From Kiritimatiellia bacterium (GTDB lineage: Bacteria; Verrucomicrobiota; Kiritimatiellia; UBA8416; YA12-FULL-48-11), in contig JAQUPZ010000001.1 of assembly GCA_028716365.1 (NCBI GenBank), positions 124,001 through 188,000 of the forward strand: a DNA stretch of 64,000 nt, given 5' to 3'. Positions 31,333 to 41,078 of the stretch are shown piece after piece. Each line of letters opens with the position of its first letter. Within the stretch, counting starts at the first letter, position 1. The notes beneath the pieces are model-generated. The model was not told where the DNA came from, made no database searches, and saw only the letters and a program-made list of their open reading frames with translations. The translations under genes were made by a program, and so were the position numbers.

Positions 31333-31403
31333 TAGAAAACAAGGATGAAATGGATTACCGTTCAAAGGTGATAGTATCCCTTCCCGGATAATGACGACAA
31401 AAG

Positions 31404-32576
31404 ATGGTTATGAAAAGGGGTAGAAGAGTTTCGTACGTGGCGGTGGTGGTGGATACCACGGATGAATGGGGACGCTCGATTGTCCGTGGTATTGGTAAAT
31501 ATGCCCGGACATGCGGTTCATGGCGTATCTGGCTTTGGTCTTGGGGGCGTCGTGCGCCAATGCCTCTGCCGGTAACATGGGGCGGCCATGGAATCATTGC
31601 AGGTGTATATAATCATGACCTCGCAAAAACTTTGACGGCAATTAAAAAACCGATCGTCAATATTTCGGCCGCCAGAATTCAAGACATGGACCTGCCACGA
31701 GTCACTACTGACATCCGTGCAGCTGCCCGCCTTGCAGCGGAATATATGCTTGATTGCGGACTTCGCCACTTTGCCTACTACGGTCTGCATCGTGATATCT
31801 ACATACAGAACTATTGCCGGGAATTTGTGAACGCATTAGGCAAGGCTGGCTACGAATGCCGGGTCTTCGACTCCGGTGACGAAACGGGCACCTCGGTCGA
31901 TTCAGATGTGCGTCAGCGTGCCCTGACGTGCTGGCTCAAGGCCCTGCCCAAGCCAGTCGGTGTTCTGGCGTGGCCGACCCAATATGCGCGGCAGGTGGTC
32001 CATGCGTGCAACGAGGCGGAGTTGGTTGTACCGGAACAGGTTGCCGTCTTGGCGGGGGATGAGGACAACGTGCTTTGTGACGTATGTTATCCCTCGTTGT
32101 CCGGTGTGGCTCTCAACTCCGAACGAATCGGTTACGAAGCGGCCGCCTTGCTTGAGAAGTTGATGCAGGGTAGACGACAGCCCAAAAAGCCGATCCTTAT
32201 TGAACCCGTTGGAGTGGTGGCGCGTCAGTCGACCGACACTCTGGCCGTTGACGACGCCGACGTGGCCCGTGCAGTGGCTTTCATCCGCGACAACGTCACC
32301 AGGCCTATTGGGGTCGAAGACGTGCTTCGTTCGGTTTCACTATCGCGCCGCCGGCTGGAATTGCGTTTTCGTGACGTTCTTGGAAGAACTCCCGCAGACG
32401 AGATTCGGCGCGTGCACCTTGAACGCGCCAAACAGCTCCTGGTGGAAACGAACATGTCTGTTCCAGCCGTTGCCGCTGGTTCAGGATTCGGCTCGTCGGA
32501 ATACCTTGCGCGTATTTTCAAGCGCAATATCGGTCTGACACCGTATAAATACCGGTGTAAAGTTCACGGTAGATAA
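31404..32576 (+). CDS. XylR-like regulator: LacI/GalR-type periplasmic-binding fold plus AraC C-terminal HTH
   Basis: VAVVVDTTDEWGRSIVRGIGKYAR ... VPEQVAVLAGDEDN ... SLSRRRLELRFRDVLGRTPADEIRRVHLERAKQLL ... YLARIFKRNIGLTPYKYR. Confidence 0.88.
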   Translation: MVMKRGRRVSYVAVVVDTTDEWGRSIVRGIGKYARTCGSWRIWLWSWGRRAPMPLPVTWGGHGIIAGVYNHDLAKTLTAIKKPIVNISAARIQDMDLPRVTTDIRAAARLAAEYMLDCGLRHFAYYGLHRDIYIQNYCREFVNALGKAGYECRVFDSGDETGTSVDSDVRQRALTCWLKALPKPVGVLAWPTQYARQVVHACNEAELVVPEQVAVLAGDEDNVLCDVCYPSLSGVALNSERIGYEAAALLEKLMQGRRQPKKPILIEPVGVVARQSTDTLAVDDADVARAVAFIRDNVTRPIGVEDVLRSVSLSRRRLELRFRDVLGRTPADEIRRVHLERAKQLLVETNMSVPAVAAGSGFGSSEYLARIFKRNIGLTPYKYRCKVHGR

Positions 32577-32643
32577 AGCCGGGTCGGCATCCTATGATCA
32601 TTCACAACCTTTGGTGCTTTTACTGGAAGGCTGTTGTCGGTGG

Positions 32644-32672
32644 TTGCGCAATTATCCAGTTTTTTTGCGCAA
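32644..32672. promoter_or_regulatory. Paired TTGCGCAA palindromes, candidate regulator operator
   Basis: TTGCGCAA at 32644-32651 and 32665-32672, 21 bp centre to centre, between the XylR-like gene and a DUF4838 gene. Confidence 0.55.
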
Positions 32673-32766
32673 AATTACATTTGGTGTTTGGAATGAACTA
32701 GGATGACTATAGGCTCTATGAATATTATCAACCAATTTGCGTGCATGCCATAGGGGAGGAAAGAAC

Positions 32767-34659
32767 GTGAAATATAAAAATACGGCAGGATTGCGATTAC
32801 AGGAATGGAGAATCATGGCAGCGGTTATCATGGTTTACGCCGGTTCAGTGGCTTCGCGAGGAGCTGTGCCCATTACGGAACAAGGAGAGGCGAAGGCGAT
32901 GATCGTCAAGCCGGCCGGGGCGTCTGAGGTGGTGAATTTCGCCGCAACCGAGCTGCAGAAGTATGTGGAGAAGATATCCGGCGCTGAGTTGCCGATACGC
33001 GACGACAAGGCGAATGTATCCGGCCCGGCCATCGTCCTGGAGCGAGCCAACCTTGACCCGTTGCGTCAGGGGTTGGAGGTCGATAGCTTCACCGTCAAGA
33101 GCGAAGGTGATCGGCTGCGGCTGAGGGGCAACACGGACCGCGCGGTGCTTTATGCGGTTTACGCCTTTCTGGAGTCGCTTGGTGCCGCGTGGCTGGAGCC
33201 GGGCGAGGCGGGCGAGATCGTGCCGCACATGTCGACGATTACCGTCTCGGACCTCGATCTAGCCTTCAAGCCCTCGTTCGATCTCCGCGGTGTGGTTCTT
33301 TACGACCAAGGGGAAGGCAGAGCGGCCGTCGATTGGATGGCGAAAATGCGCAAGAACCTCATCATGCACCCCAGCAAAATCACGGTCAAGGATTGCGAGC
33401 AGCGCGGGATACTCGTGATGGAAGGCACAATGCACGGCTTTGACACAAGAATGGGCGTCAGCCCCGATTGGCACAAGGACCCGGCCAATTACAAGTACGT
33501 CGCAATGCTTGGTGGCAAGCGCAAGCCGTTTCGATATACAGATCAGACGGAGCCGTGCCTCGCGAACGAAGAGTCCGTGAAGATGCTTATCGCGACGTCG
33601 CTTAAATTTATTGAAAGCTATCGTCCAAGCGTTTTTATTTTCGACGCCCGCGCGGATGACATTATGAACAATTGGTGCGAGTGCGAGGAGTGCAGCAAAC
33701 GTATGTCCACGGACGATCACATTAGATACGTCAACCGGCTGGCAAAGATTATTCACGATAAATGGCCGGAGAAGAAGGTTTCGCTGATTGCCTATTTTGA
33801 CACGATGTCGCCACCCAAGGAGATCTTACCCGATCTTTCGATGGGCAACATGATCCTGTGGTTTGCGCCTATCACTCGAACCTATCAAAATCCGATTCAA
33901 TCGGCGACTAACGAAAAGGTGAAGCTGCAATTCCCCCGCAACAAGGCGGTTTGGCCGAGAACGGACGGCGCCTGGCTGCCCTTTCTCCGCGAGTGGCGCA
34001 GCGCATTCAGCGGGCCGATTCTAATGTTGGATTATTACCTCTGGTCAGGGCAGAGCAACGTGCGGCCGGGTTACTTTTACGTCCGGCCCGACGTGATTGC
34101 CGCCGATCTGAAATTCTACAAGGAATTGGGGCTAAGTGGCTCGATCGGAGTCGATCCCTACCCGCTAAAAATCCCCAACGGCTGGAACCAGTATTTGAAG
34201 GCCAGGTTGCTGTGGGATCCGTCGCAAGACGTGGAGAAGCTGGAGCGTCAATATTACGAACAGCTCTACGGGAATTACGCAGCGGCGGTACGGAAGCATC
34301 TCACGGTAATGACCGAGATAGTCAATCTGGAACGGAACGATGCCGAGAGCGTGCTGAAGCTGCGCAACGCGGCTGCGGCGTTCGCCGCCGACACGGCGGA
34401 CTGCGAGAAGTCCCCGGCCGTGGAAGAAAGATTGAACCGCATATCGCTTTGGGCATCGTATGTTACGCTAAGGAAAGACTATTATTACCGCTTGCGGGAG
34501 AAAAAGGCGGATGCGGCGGAAATGGAAAAAGCCGCGATGAAGTTGGTGGATTTCATCGAGGCCAATCACGACAAGTTCAAAGGCCGCTACAACCTGGTGG
34601 ATGACATGATACCCGCTGGGATCAAGAACATGTTGAAACGCAAAGCCGCAAAGAAGTAA
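32767..34659 (+). CDS. DUF4838-domain secreted protein
   Basis: NFAATELQKYVEKISGAELPI, YAVYAFLESLGAAWLEPGEAGEIVP, NNWCECEECSKRM. Confidence 0.83.
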   Translation: MKYKNTAGLRLQEWRIMAAVIMVYAGSVASRGAVPITEQGEAKAMIVKPAGASEVVNFAATELQKYVEKISGAELPIRDDKANVSGPAIVLERANLDPLRQGLEVDSFTVKSEGDRLRLRGNTDRAVLYAVYAFLESLGAAWLEPGEAGEIVPHMSTITVSDLDLAFKPSFDLRGVVLYDQGEGRAAVDWMAKMRKNLIMHPSKITVKDCEQRGILVMEGTMHGFDTRMGVSPDWHKDPANYKYVAMLGGKRKPFRYTDQTEPCLANEESVKMLIATSLKFIESYRPSVFIFDARADDIMNNWCECEECSKRMSTDDHIRYVNRLAKIIHDKWPEKKVSLIAYFDTMSPPKEILPDLSMGNMILWFAPITRTYQNPIQSATNEKVKLQFPRNKAVWPRTDGAWLPFLREWRSAFSGPILMLDYYLWSGQSNVRPGYFYVRPDVIAADLKFYKELGLSGSIGVDPYPLKIPNGWNQYLKARLLWDPSQDVEKLERQYYEQLYGNYAAAVRKHLTVMTEIVNLERNDAESVLKLRNAAAAFAADTADCEKSPAVEERLNRISLWASYVTLRKDYYYRLREKKADAAEMEKAAMKLVDFIEANHDKFKGRYNLVDDMIPAGIKNMLKRKAAKK

Positions 34660-34682
34660 GTGAAAAATATTGAACCGGAAAG

Positions 34683-35780
34683 ATGTATTTTATGACAATC
34701 TCAAGAAAACAATCTGTCATGAATTTAACCCGTCGCGACTTTATTGGTACTACTGCAGGGGCGGTTGGTACTGTTGCTTACTGTCTCGGAGCCGCCTCGG
34801 TTGCCGGTAGTCGCGCGGCGGAGCAAGACAGTCGCCGCGGCAGCCAGCGTTTGTCGCTGGAACGGCTAAAGCAGTTTGAGGCGCTGGGTTACGGGATGTT
34901 CATCTCTTTTGACGTTGAAGCCTTTTGCGGCGTTCCCCTGCTGTCCAAGAACAACAAGGATAAGGGCGGCCCGCCGGCCAAGGCCTATGCACCGGACAAA
35001 CTTGACGTCGGGCAATGGATTTCAGTGGCGCGGGATGCGGGCATGAAGTACGCGGTGTTGACCGCCAAACGATATAGCGGATTTTGCCTGTGGCCGAGCA
35101 AGCACACCGACTACACAGTTGCCAACAGCGGCAACAAGACTGACGTTGTTGAAGAATTCGTCAAGGCTTGTACAGAGCGCGGGGTTCAGCCGGGCCTATA
35201 CTACGACTCGCTTGACCTGCATCACTGCTTCGGGCGCCGGCAAGAAGATGTCTGGCGCCATACCACATCCCTCTATCAGGCGTTTATGACGAACCAGATT
35301 ACCGAGCTGTTGACCAATTACGGTTCGATTGCCGAGGTATGGATCGACATTCCTTCTGTTCTAGGACGCGGATATCGTACTTTCTTATACGAGCACATTG
35401 CACGACTCCAACCGAATGCCGTAGTCTTGATGAACGGCGGATTTCACGACGGCACGAAGATTCCGGTTGATAGAATCTGGCCAACCGATCTGATTTCACT
35501 CGAACGAACATTGCCGTCCCAAAAAACTTACTCTCAGTGGAAAATCGTTGAAGGGAAGGAATACTACATACCCGGTGAGTTTTGTGACTCCATTATGCCG
35601 TCGTGGTACTGGCGACAAGACGAAAAGCCGAGGGACGATCAGAAGGTGTTGGCCCAGTTTCAGGCCTGTCGCGAGGCCGGAGTCAATTTTCTGCTCGATG
35701 CGCCGCCGGACAACCATGGCCTGATTCCTGAAACAACGGTTAAGGCATTAATGAGACTCCGTCACAGTACCGGGATATAA
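34683..35780 (+). CDS. Alpha-L-fucosidase family (GH29), Tat-like signal
   Basis: LTRRDFIGTTAGAVG; LDVGQWISVARDAGMKYAVLTAKRYSGFCLWPSKHTDYTV, VEEFVKACTERGVQPGLYYDSLD. Confidence 0.85.
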   Translation: MYFMTISRKQSVMNLTRRDFIGTTAGAVGTVAYCLGAASVAGSRAAEQDSRRGSQRLSLERLKQFEALGYGMFISFDVEAFCGVPLLSKNNKDKGGPPAKAYAPDKLDVGQWISVARDAGMKYAVLTAKRYSGFCLWPSKHTDYTVANSGNKTDVVEEFVKACTERGVQPGLYYDSLDLHHCFGRRQEDVWRHTTSLYQAFMTNQITELLTNYGSIAEVWIDIPSVLGRGYRTFLYEHIARLQPNAVVLMNGGFHDGTKIPVDRIWPTDLISLERTLPSQKTYSQWKIVEGKEYYIPGEFCDSIMPSWYWRQDEKPRDDQKVLAQFQACREAGVNFLLDAPPDNHGLIPETTVKALMRLRHSTGI

Positions 35781-36067
35781 ATAACAAGACGACCAGTAAG
35801 TTATTAAAAATGTGTATTCAGTCGACCGATCCGGCAATCGTACTCAGAAAAGAAGCTTGCGCAGTACTACATGGGTATTAAATACCTGATTCCTCAGGTT
35901 GTCCTGCAGGAAAGAAAAGCCAGAGACAATGGCCAACGCAAGTAAGGTGTAACTTAAAGTTCTCGATGAAAAAAACTTTAGATCGAAAACCTGTCAAAAA
36001 TATATTAACTTCACGTCACAATGCCTGACAATAGCCATCCAAGCTTGACACCCAAAAAGCGTTGCCC

Positions 36068-36148
36068 CATGATTCGTAATATACGGTCAATGTATAATGC
36101 CTGCAATTCAGTAACATGTCTGTGAATAAACAAGACAGTTGCACCCTC
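36068..36148 (-). pseudogene. Remnant of the C-terminus of a DUF4838-type protein
   Basis: Minus frame reads EGATVLFIHRHVTELQALYIDRILRIM, matching GAGIWFAHGHIPEVQALYVDRVVLIM at the C-terminus of the 38695..40908 DUF4838 protein; no upstream coding region remains in place. Confidence 0.7.
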
Positions 36149-36170
36149 GAAGAAAGGAAAGGAGCCGAAG

Positions 36171-37460
36171 ATGATACCCATGAAACGACGCGAGTTTATG
36201 TACCTTGCGGGGACGGCCGCCGCGCTGGGGGCGATCTCCAGACAGACGGCGTCCGTCGCTGGAGAATCCACAACGTCCAGCCTGGCGGTCGCGGGTAACA
36301 CCTTTGTCAGCGGCCGGGAAGACAACCGTTTCATCCAGACGGCCGGCTTCCTCCACAAGTATCTCCAGACACTCCAACCCCGGCTTGCGTTTCGTCCGGA
36401 TATGAGCCGTCAGCAGTTCATCGACTGGCAGTCGACTGTCCGGAAAAAGCTGATGGAATTGATGTGTTTTCCCGAGGTACCGGTCCAGCCTGAGCCCAAG
36501 CGGATCTGGGCACAGCCGCGTGATGGTTATCAACTCCAGCGATGGGAACTCTACCCGGAACCGTACAGCGTGGTACCGTTCTACCTGCTGGTACCCGACG
36601 GTGTGAGCCAGCAATCGCCCGCTCCGGCAGTGCTCTGTTTCCCCGGTTCGACCGGCAGCAAGGAGATGCTGGCCGGTGAGCCGGAACAGGAGGGGAATCC
36701 GGCCCCAGTCAAGGAAAAGTGGAACGATAATCGTATGGCCTACCATTATGCCCGTCGCGGCATCGTGGCTGCAGTGGCCGAGAATCCTGCCACCAACGAA
36801 TTGGCAAACACCCGAGGAGAGAAGACCCCGCTCCCGTCCTCAGACGCCTGGCGCTCGCGGAGTGTGCTGTCGCTGGTGGCAATCTGGATGGGCCGTTGCT
36901 ATGAGGCCGTTTCCGTGTTTCAGAAGGCATGCCTTCTCCAGTGGCTCGTGAAGCAGCCATATGTGGATGCGAAGCGCGTGGCCACCAGCGGTCATTCGCT
37001 GGGGGCCAAGCCGGCCGATATTCTGGGCGTACTCTATCCTGAGCTGATCCGCGCGGTGGTGCACAATGATTTCGTCTGCAACTGGCAGGAACGGAGTGTA
37101 GCCATGAACTTGAACGATCCGGGTTCGCAACAGGTCGTGCCCGGCATCTTCCAGTGGTTCGACTACACGGACCTCGAGGCCTGCCTGGCACCCCGGCCGT
37201 TGCTGTTTACCGAGGGAGGGCGGCCTAACCAGATCGCCAAGATACACCGGGCTTACGAACTGATGGGCGCGGCTGACGCCATGCAATTGTTCCACTACGA
37301 CAAGTACAGCGACCCGAAATCGCGAACGCTCGATAGCGCAGAGCTGCCCGTGGGTATTAGCGGCGAGCAGTATTTCCGCTATGCTTACGTGGATGCGGCT
37401 GAGCACCGTTTCCGTCCCAACCGGGCGGTTCCGTGGCTGGCCAAGGTCTTTGGAATCTGA
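36171..37460 (+). CDS. Alpha/beta hydrolase (acetyl-xylan-esterase-like), Tat-like signal
   Basis: MKRREFMYLAGTAAALGAIS; AVLCFPGSTGSKE, VATSGHSLGAKPADIL. Confidence 0.8.
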   Translation: MIPMKRREFMYLAGTAAALGAISRQTASVAGESTTSSLAVAGNTFVSGREDNRFIQTAGFLHKYLQTLQPRLAFRPDMSRQQFIDWQSTVRKKLMELMCFPEVPVQPEPKRIWAQPRDGYQLQRWELYPEPYSVVPFYLLVPDGVSQQSPAPAVLCFPGSTGSKEMLAGEPEQEGNPAPVKEKWNDNRMAYHYARRGIVAAVAENPATNELANTRGEKTPLPSSDAWRSRSVLSLVAIWMGRCYEAVSVFQKACLLQWLVKQPYVDAKRVATSGHSLGAKPADILGVLYPELIRAVVHNDFVCNWQERSVAMNLNDPGSQQVVPGIFQWFDYTDLEACLAPRPLLFTEGGRPNQIAKIHRAYELMGAADAMQLFHYDKYSDPKSRTLDSAELPVGISGEQYFRYAYVDAAEHRFRPNRAVPWLAKVFGI

Positions 37461-37528
37461 GAAAACAATAACATTGCAGAATAAGAATCAATTGTGATTT
37501 GTTACTGCCGGGAACGGGAGGTTTGAAA

Positions 37529-38653
37529 ATGAATAAACAGTACCGCAACAGTGTTGTCAGATTTGTTGTATGTACGTTAAGTTTGGCAGGTATAATGGCG
37601 TTGAGTTGGGCAAGTGAAGCATCATCTGCAGATGCGGGAAATTTGCCGCCTTTTTACCAAGATAAAATGAACTTGCTTGTCTGGCTGGATGCCCAGGGAC
37701 AATCGCATCCGATAAAAGATGTTGAAGCATGGCAACAGCGACGCCGGCATATCCTTGCCAATATGCAACTCGTGATGGGGCCATTGCCTGGAAACGAGCG
37801 AAAGGTACCGCTTGATGTTCAGGTTGTTGAAACTGAAAAATTATCGAAAGTAACCAGGAAGAAAATTACATATGCCCCTGAAGAAGGCGACCGGATTCCT
37901 GCCTACCTGCTGATGCCGAACGAACTCAAGGGGCGCGCGCCTGCCATGTTATGTTTACACGGTACCGGCGGCAGTAAGGGACGGACAGCCGGGCTGGGCG
38001 CCGATTACCCGCGTTATACTCTGGAGCTGGCCGAGCGCGGTTATGTCACCATTGCTCCTGATTATCCGCTACTTGGTGAAAATCAGAAGGATCCAAAAGT
38101 TTTGGGTTACGACAGCGGAACGATGAAGGGTATATGGGACCACATGCGTGCCGTGGATTTGCTCCAGTCATTACCCGAAGTTGACGGGGAACGAATCGGA
38201 TGTGTGGGAGTTTCGTTGGGCGGACACAATTCTTTGTTCGTCGGTGTTTTTGATCCGCGGCTCAAGGTTATAGTTACCAGTTCCGGGTTTGATTCTTTTA
38301 CCGATTATATGAAGGGTAATTTGAAGGGCTGGTGCCAGACTCGTTATATGCCTCGTATCGAATCGGTATATGAAAAAGTTCCTGCGAAAATGCCTTTTGA
38401 TTTTCCAGAAGTACTTGCCGCGATTGCGCCACGACACCTTTACATCCAGGCTCCGCAGAGTGACAGCAATTTCCGCCTGGAGAGCGTGAAGCGATGCGTA
38501 CAGGCGGCAACAACCGTTTACGATCTATGCGGCGCTGCCGACCGCATCAAAGCAGTCTATCCACCCGGCGGGCATGGTTTTCCTAAAGATGATCGTGAAG
38601 AGGCCTATAAGTTCATTGACAAAGTACTGGGGATGAATCGTCCGCAACCTTGA
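37529..38653 (+). CDS. Alpha/beta hydrolase (dienelactone hydrolase/esterase-like), secreted
   Basis: AMLCLHGTGGSKGR, IGCVGVSLGGHNSLF, GGHGFPKD. Confidence 0.85.
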   Translation: MNKQYRNSVVRFVVCTLSLAGIMALSWASEASSADAGNLPPFYQDKMNLLVWLDAQGQSHPIKDVEAWQQRRRHILANMQLVMGPLPGNERKVPLDVQVVETEKLSKVTRKKITYAPEEGDRIPAYLLMPNELKGRAPAMLCLHGTGGSKGRTAGLGADYPRYTLELAERGYVTIAPDYPLLGENQKDPKVLGYDSGTMKGIWDHMRAVDLLQSLPEVDGERIGCVGVSLGGHNSLFVGVFDPRLKVIVTSSGFDSFTDYMKGNLKGWCQTRYMPRIESVYEKVPAKMPFDFPEVLAAIAPRHLYIQAPQSDSNFRLESVKRCVQAATTVYDLCGAADRIKAVYPPGGHGFPKDDREEAYKFIDKVLGMNRPQP

Positions 38654-38694
38654 TTTTTTAACTTACGCGTGATTCGTGGTATTGTCGTCGAACA

Positions 38695-40908
38695 CTACTC
38701 CATGATCAATACCACACGGTCAACGTACAGTGCCTGAACTTCAGGAATGTGTCCGTGTGCGAACCAGATGCCTGCGCCAGCTGAGAAATCGACAACACCG
38801 AGATCAATCCAGCGATATTTTTCTCCTTTAAGTTCCTCGATCTTAAGCTGTTTGCTGACAAGTCCGCGCTTTTCCTGGAAATTGTACACGCCGAGCGAGC
38901 CGGCCTTACCCTTGTCGATTGTCGCGTCGCATCGCATGCTGGCATAAACCTGGAATTTACCCTTTACGGCTGGTTTGTATCCTGTGTTCCAATCGACTTT
39001 TGTCGGCATTCGTGTTGTCCATCCATCCGAGGCGTTGGCGTCTTTAACGCGTGTTGCGGTATCGTGGTAGTTTTCAAATAACGCATCGTCGAAAACAATC
39101 CATGTGTCCTCGGGAATATCCTTGCACATTTCCGGCGGGAATTTTCGTGAAGTAAACGTGCTCGAAAGGTTGTTTAAATACGTTTCAAATTGTTTCGCAT
39201 CCTTGTCGGTGATGCGATGCGCTTTTGTTTTATTTTCGTGGCATAATTCAACGAATTCAGTCACTGCTTTCAGCGGGTCTTTCGGGCCGAGAAAAGAAAG
39301 GTTCTTCTCGCGTGATTCGCATCGCAGCGGGTAATAACGCGAAATCCAAACGTGATCGACAGCCATTTTTACCTTGCGAAGACGCTTCAATTCGGCAGAA
39401 CCATCACCGTAAACCTCGGTAGATTCCCTGACGGCATTGTCCATGATTTCTGTTGCGCGATTAAGCGTTTCGAGATCAATCCATTGTGCGGATGTCATTC
39501 CAAAGCATCCGAGATAGATTTTAGATTTCTCCGCCTGATTAATTAAAACGTCCCAGTAATCGTGAATGAACGGAGCGATTTCCTTTCCATAATATCCCTC
39601 GCTGAAATCACGAAATAGAACTTTATCATCAAGTGACGGGTCCCACATCAACCGCATCAATACCCAGTTTCGCATGTCGGCAAAGTCGTCGCCTTCGCCT
39701 TCTGCAAAAAGTCCGACGGCGCCGTTTTCGACAAAATAACGCACGTTCGGTGCAAGTACGCGGAGGTTGGGATGGGGGCCAATGTAATCCGTGTAATTCG
39801 TGACATAATCCCAGATGAATAAATGCTTTGCGATTTTGCTCCATCCCTCCATGTCCTCGGCGAATTTTTTGTTTTGCTCGCCCGTGAGAGGCTGAATATA
39901 GGAACATTCAATCGTACAGAGACGAATCAGCACGTTGTCCCGTGGTTTCACGAATTTCGGCGGCTTTCGTGTGTACTGATAAGCAAGTGATTCGACAAGT
40001 ACATCCGGGAATTCCTTCTCCACCTCCGCAGCAACTTTGTTCAGAAAATGTACGAGCGAGCCGGCGGGAGAGCCTTCATTTTCGTCCAGCGCCTTGCATT
40101 TTTCGCATGTACAGTTTTTGTGCCAGTCGTTCTGGCTGATGTCGATGAAACGTGCGTCGGGATTCTTGCGCAGAGTTTCGAGTATGTTTTTCGTAACTTC
40201 CTTGCACAGTTCGTCGTTTGTCAAACAGAGCTGGGCATTATCGCATGTCCGTTTTCCTTTGATTTCGCTGAACCACTCAGGATGTTTGTCGAAGTATTTC
40301 TCCGGCGGGATGATTTTGTAAAATGAATGCACGAAATGAATGATGCTCACTTTTCCGCCATATTCCGGGGGAATATTTCCGTTTCCCTTCATCCGCGCGG
40401 AGAAAATGCCGGATTGTACCCAGCGATGGTACATTTCGCGGGAAATCATTTTCGGTGCGTATGAAATATTCAGATCCCCGGGGATCTCAAGAGATTCTTT
40501 TTTCGGAATGAACGTTTCATCCGGTGTCCACCATCGCACACCCACAATATCCTGAAGGAATGAATACACGGCATAAAGTGTACCGCGGCGGGAATGGCCG
40601 GTGAGAATCAGATTTCCATCTTTTGATTGGATAAGGATCTCATCAAACGCAAAGTTTTTTTGCGGCGATTTTGAAGTTTTACCGACGAAAATTAATGATT
40701 TCACATCTTTCGGAACGTCCTTTTCCGCGACGATGGGAAAATCACCTTTAGTAACTTTCTGCAAATGTAACTGAAGTTCATTTGCGGCGGTTTTTTCCAC
40801 TGGAGTTGGAGAATCGGGGAGAACGATTTTCCAGTTCGTCGCGGCACTTGAAATAGAGAGAGTGAAAGTCAGAAAAGTACAAAGTAGATAAAAGATTTTT
40901 TGTTTCAT
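38695..40908 (-). CDS. DUF4838-domain secreted protein with C-terminal beta-sandwich-like domain
   Basis: KTAANELQLHLQKVTKGDFPIV, LYAVYSFLQDIVGVRWWTPDETFIPK, NCTCEKCKALDENEGSPAG. Confidence 0.87.
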   Translation of the reverse strand: MKQKIFYLLCTFLTFTLSISSAATNWKIVLPDSPTPVEKTAANELQLHLQKVTKGDFPIVAEKDVPKDVKSLIFVGKTSKSPQKNFAFDEILIQSKDGNLILTGHSRRGTLYAVYSFLQDIVGVRWWTPDETFIPKKESLEIPGDLNISYAPKMISREMYHRWVQSGIFSARMKGNGNIPPEYGGKVSIIHFVHSFYKIIPPEKYFDKHPEWFSEIKGKRTCDNAQLCLTNDELCKEVTKNILETLRKNPDARFIDISQNDWHKNCTCEKCKALDENEGSPAGSLVHFLNKVAAEVEKEFPDVLVESLAYQYTRKPPKFVKPRDNVLIRLCTIECSYIQPLTGEQNKKFAEDMEGWSKIAKHLFIWDYVTNYTDYIGPHPNLRVLAPNVRYFVENGAVGLFAEGEGDDFADMRNWVLMRLMWDPSLDDKVLFRDFSEGYYGKEIAPFIHDYWDVLINQAEKSKIYLGCFGMTSAQWIDLETLNRATEIMDNAVRESTEVYGDGSAELKRLRKVKMAVDHVWISRYYPLRCESREKNLSFLGPKDPLKAVTEFVELCHENKTKAHRITDKDAKQFETYLNNLSSTFTSRKFPPEMCKDIPEDTWIVFDDALFENYHDTATRVKDANASDGWTTRMPTKVDWNTGYKPAVKGKFQVYASMRCDATIDKGKAGSLGVYNFQEKRGLVSKQLKIEELKGEKYRWIDLGVVDFSAGAGIWFAHGHIPEVQALYVDRVVLIME

Positions 40909-40961
40909 ATTAATTTCTCCAATGGCAAATAATCGTTCGAGGTCATATGTCTCTAATAACG

Positions 40962-41068
40962 AGATTCCTCACTACGTTCGGAATGACAAGCCCCTATAAT
41001 GATAATGACGCTAACAAAACGTTGTCATTCTGAGTCCCAATTCCTGAATAGCGGGACGAAGAATCTTT
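40962..41068. repeat. Inverted pair of GTCATTC...GAATCT-type intergenic elements
   Basis: AGATTCCTCACTACGTTCGGAATGACAA followed by the opposite-orientation TTGTCATTCTGAGTCCCAATTCCTGAATAGCGGGACGAAGAATCT. Confidence 0.75.
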
Positions 41069-41078
41069 CTTTCCAAAA

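Noticed and set aside
33951-34604. 217 aa plus-strand ORF
   Set aside because: Out-of-frame inside the DUF4838 gene, Arg/Gly-rich composition typical of a shadow frame.
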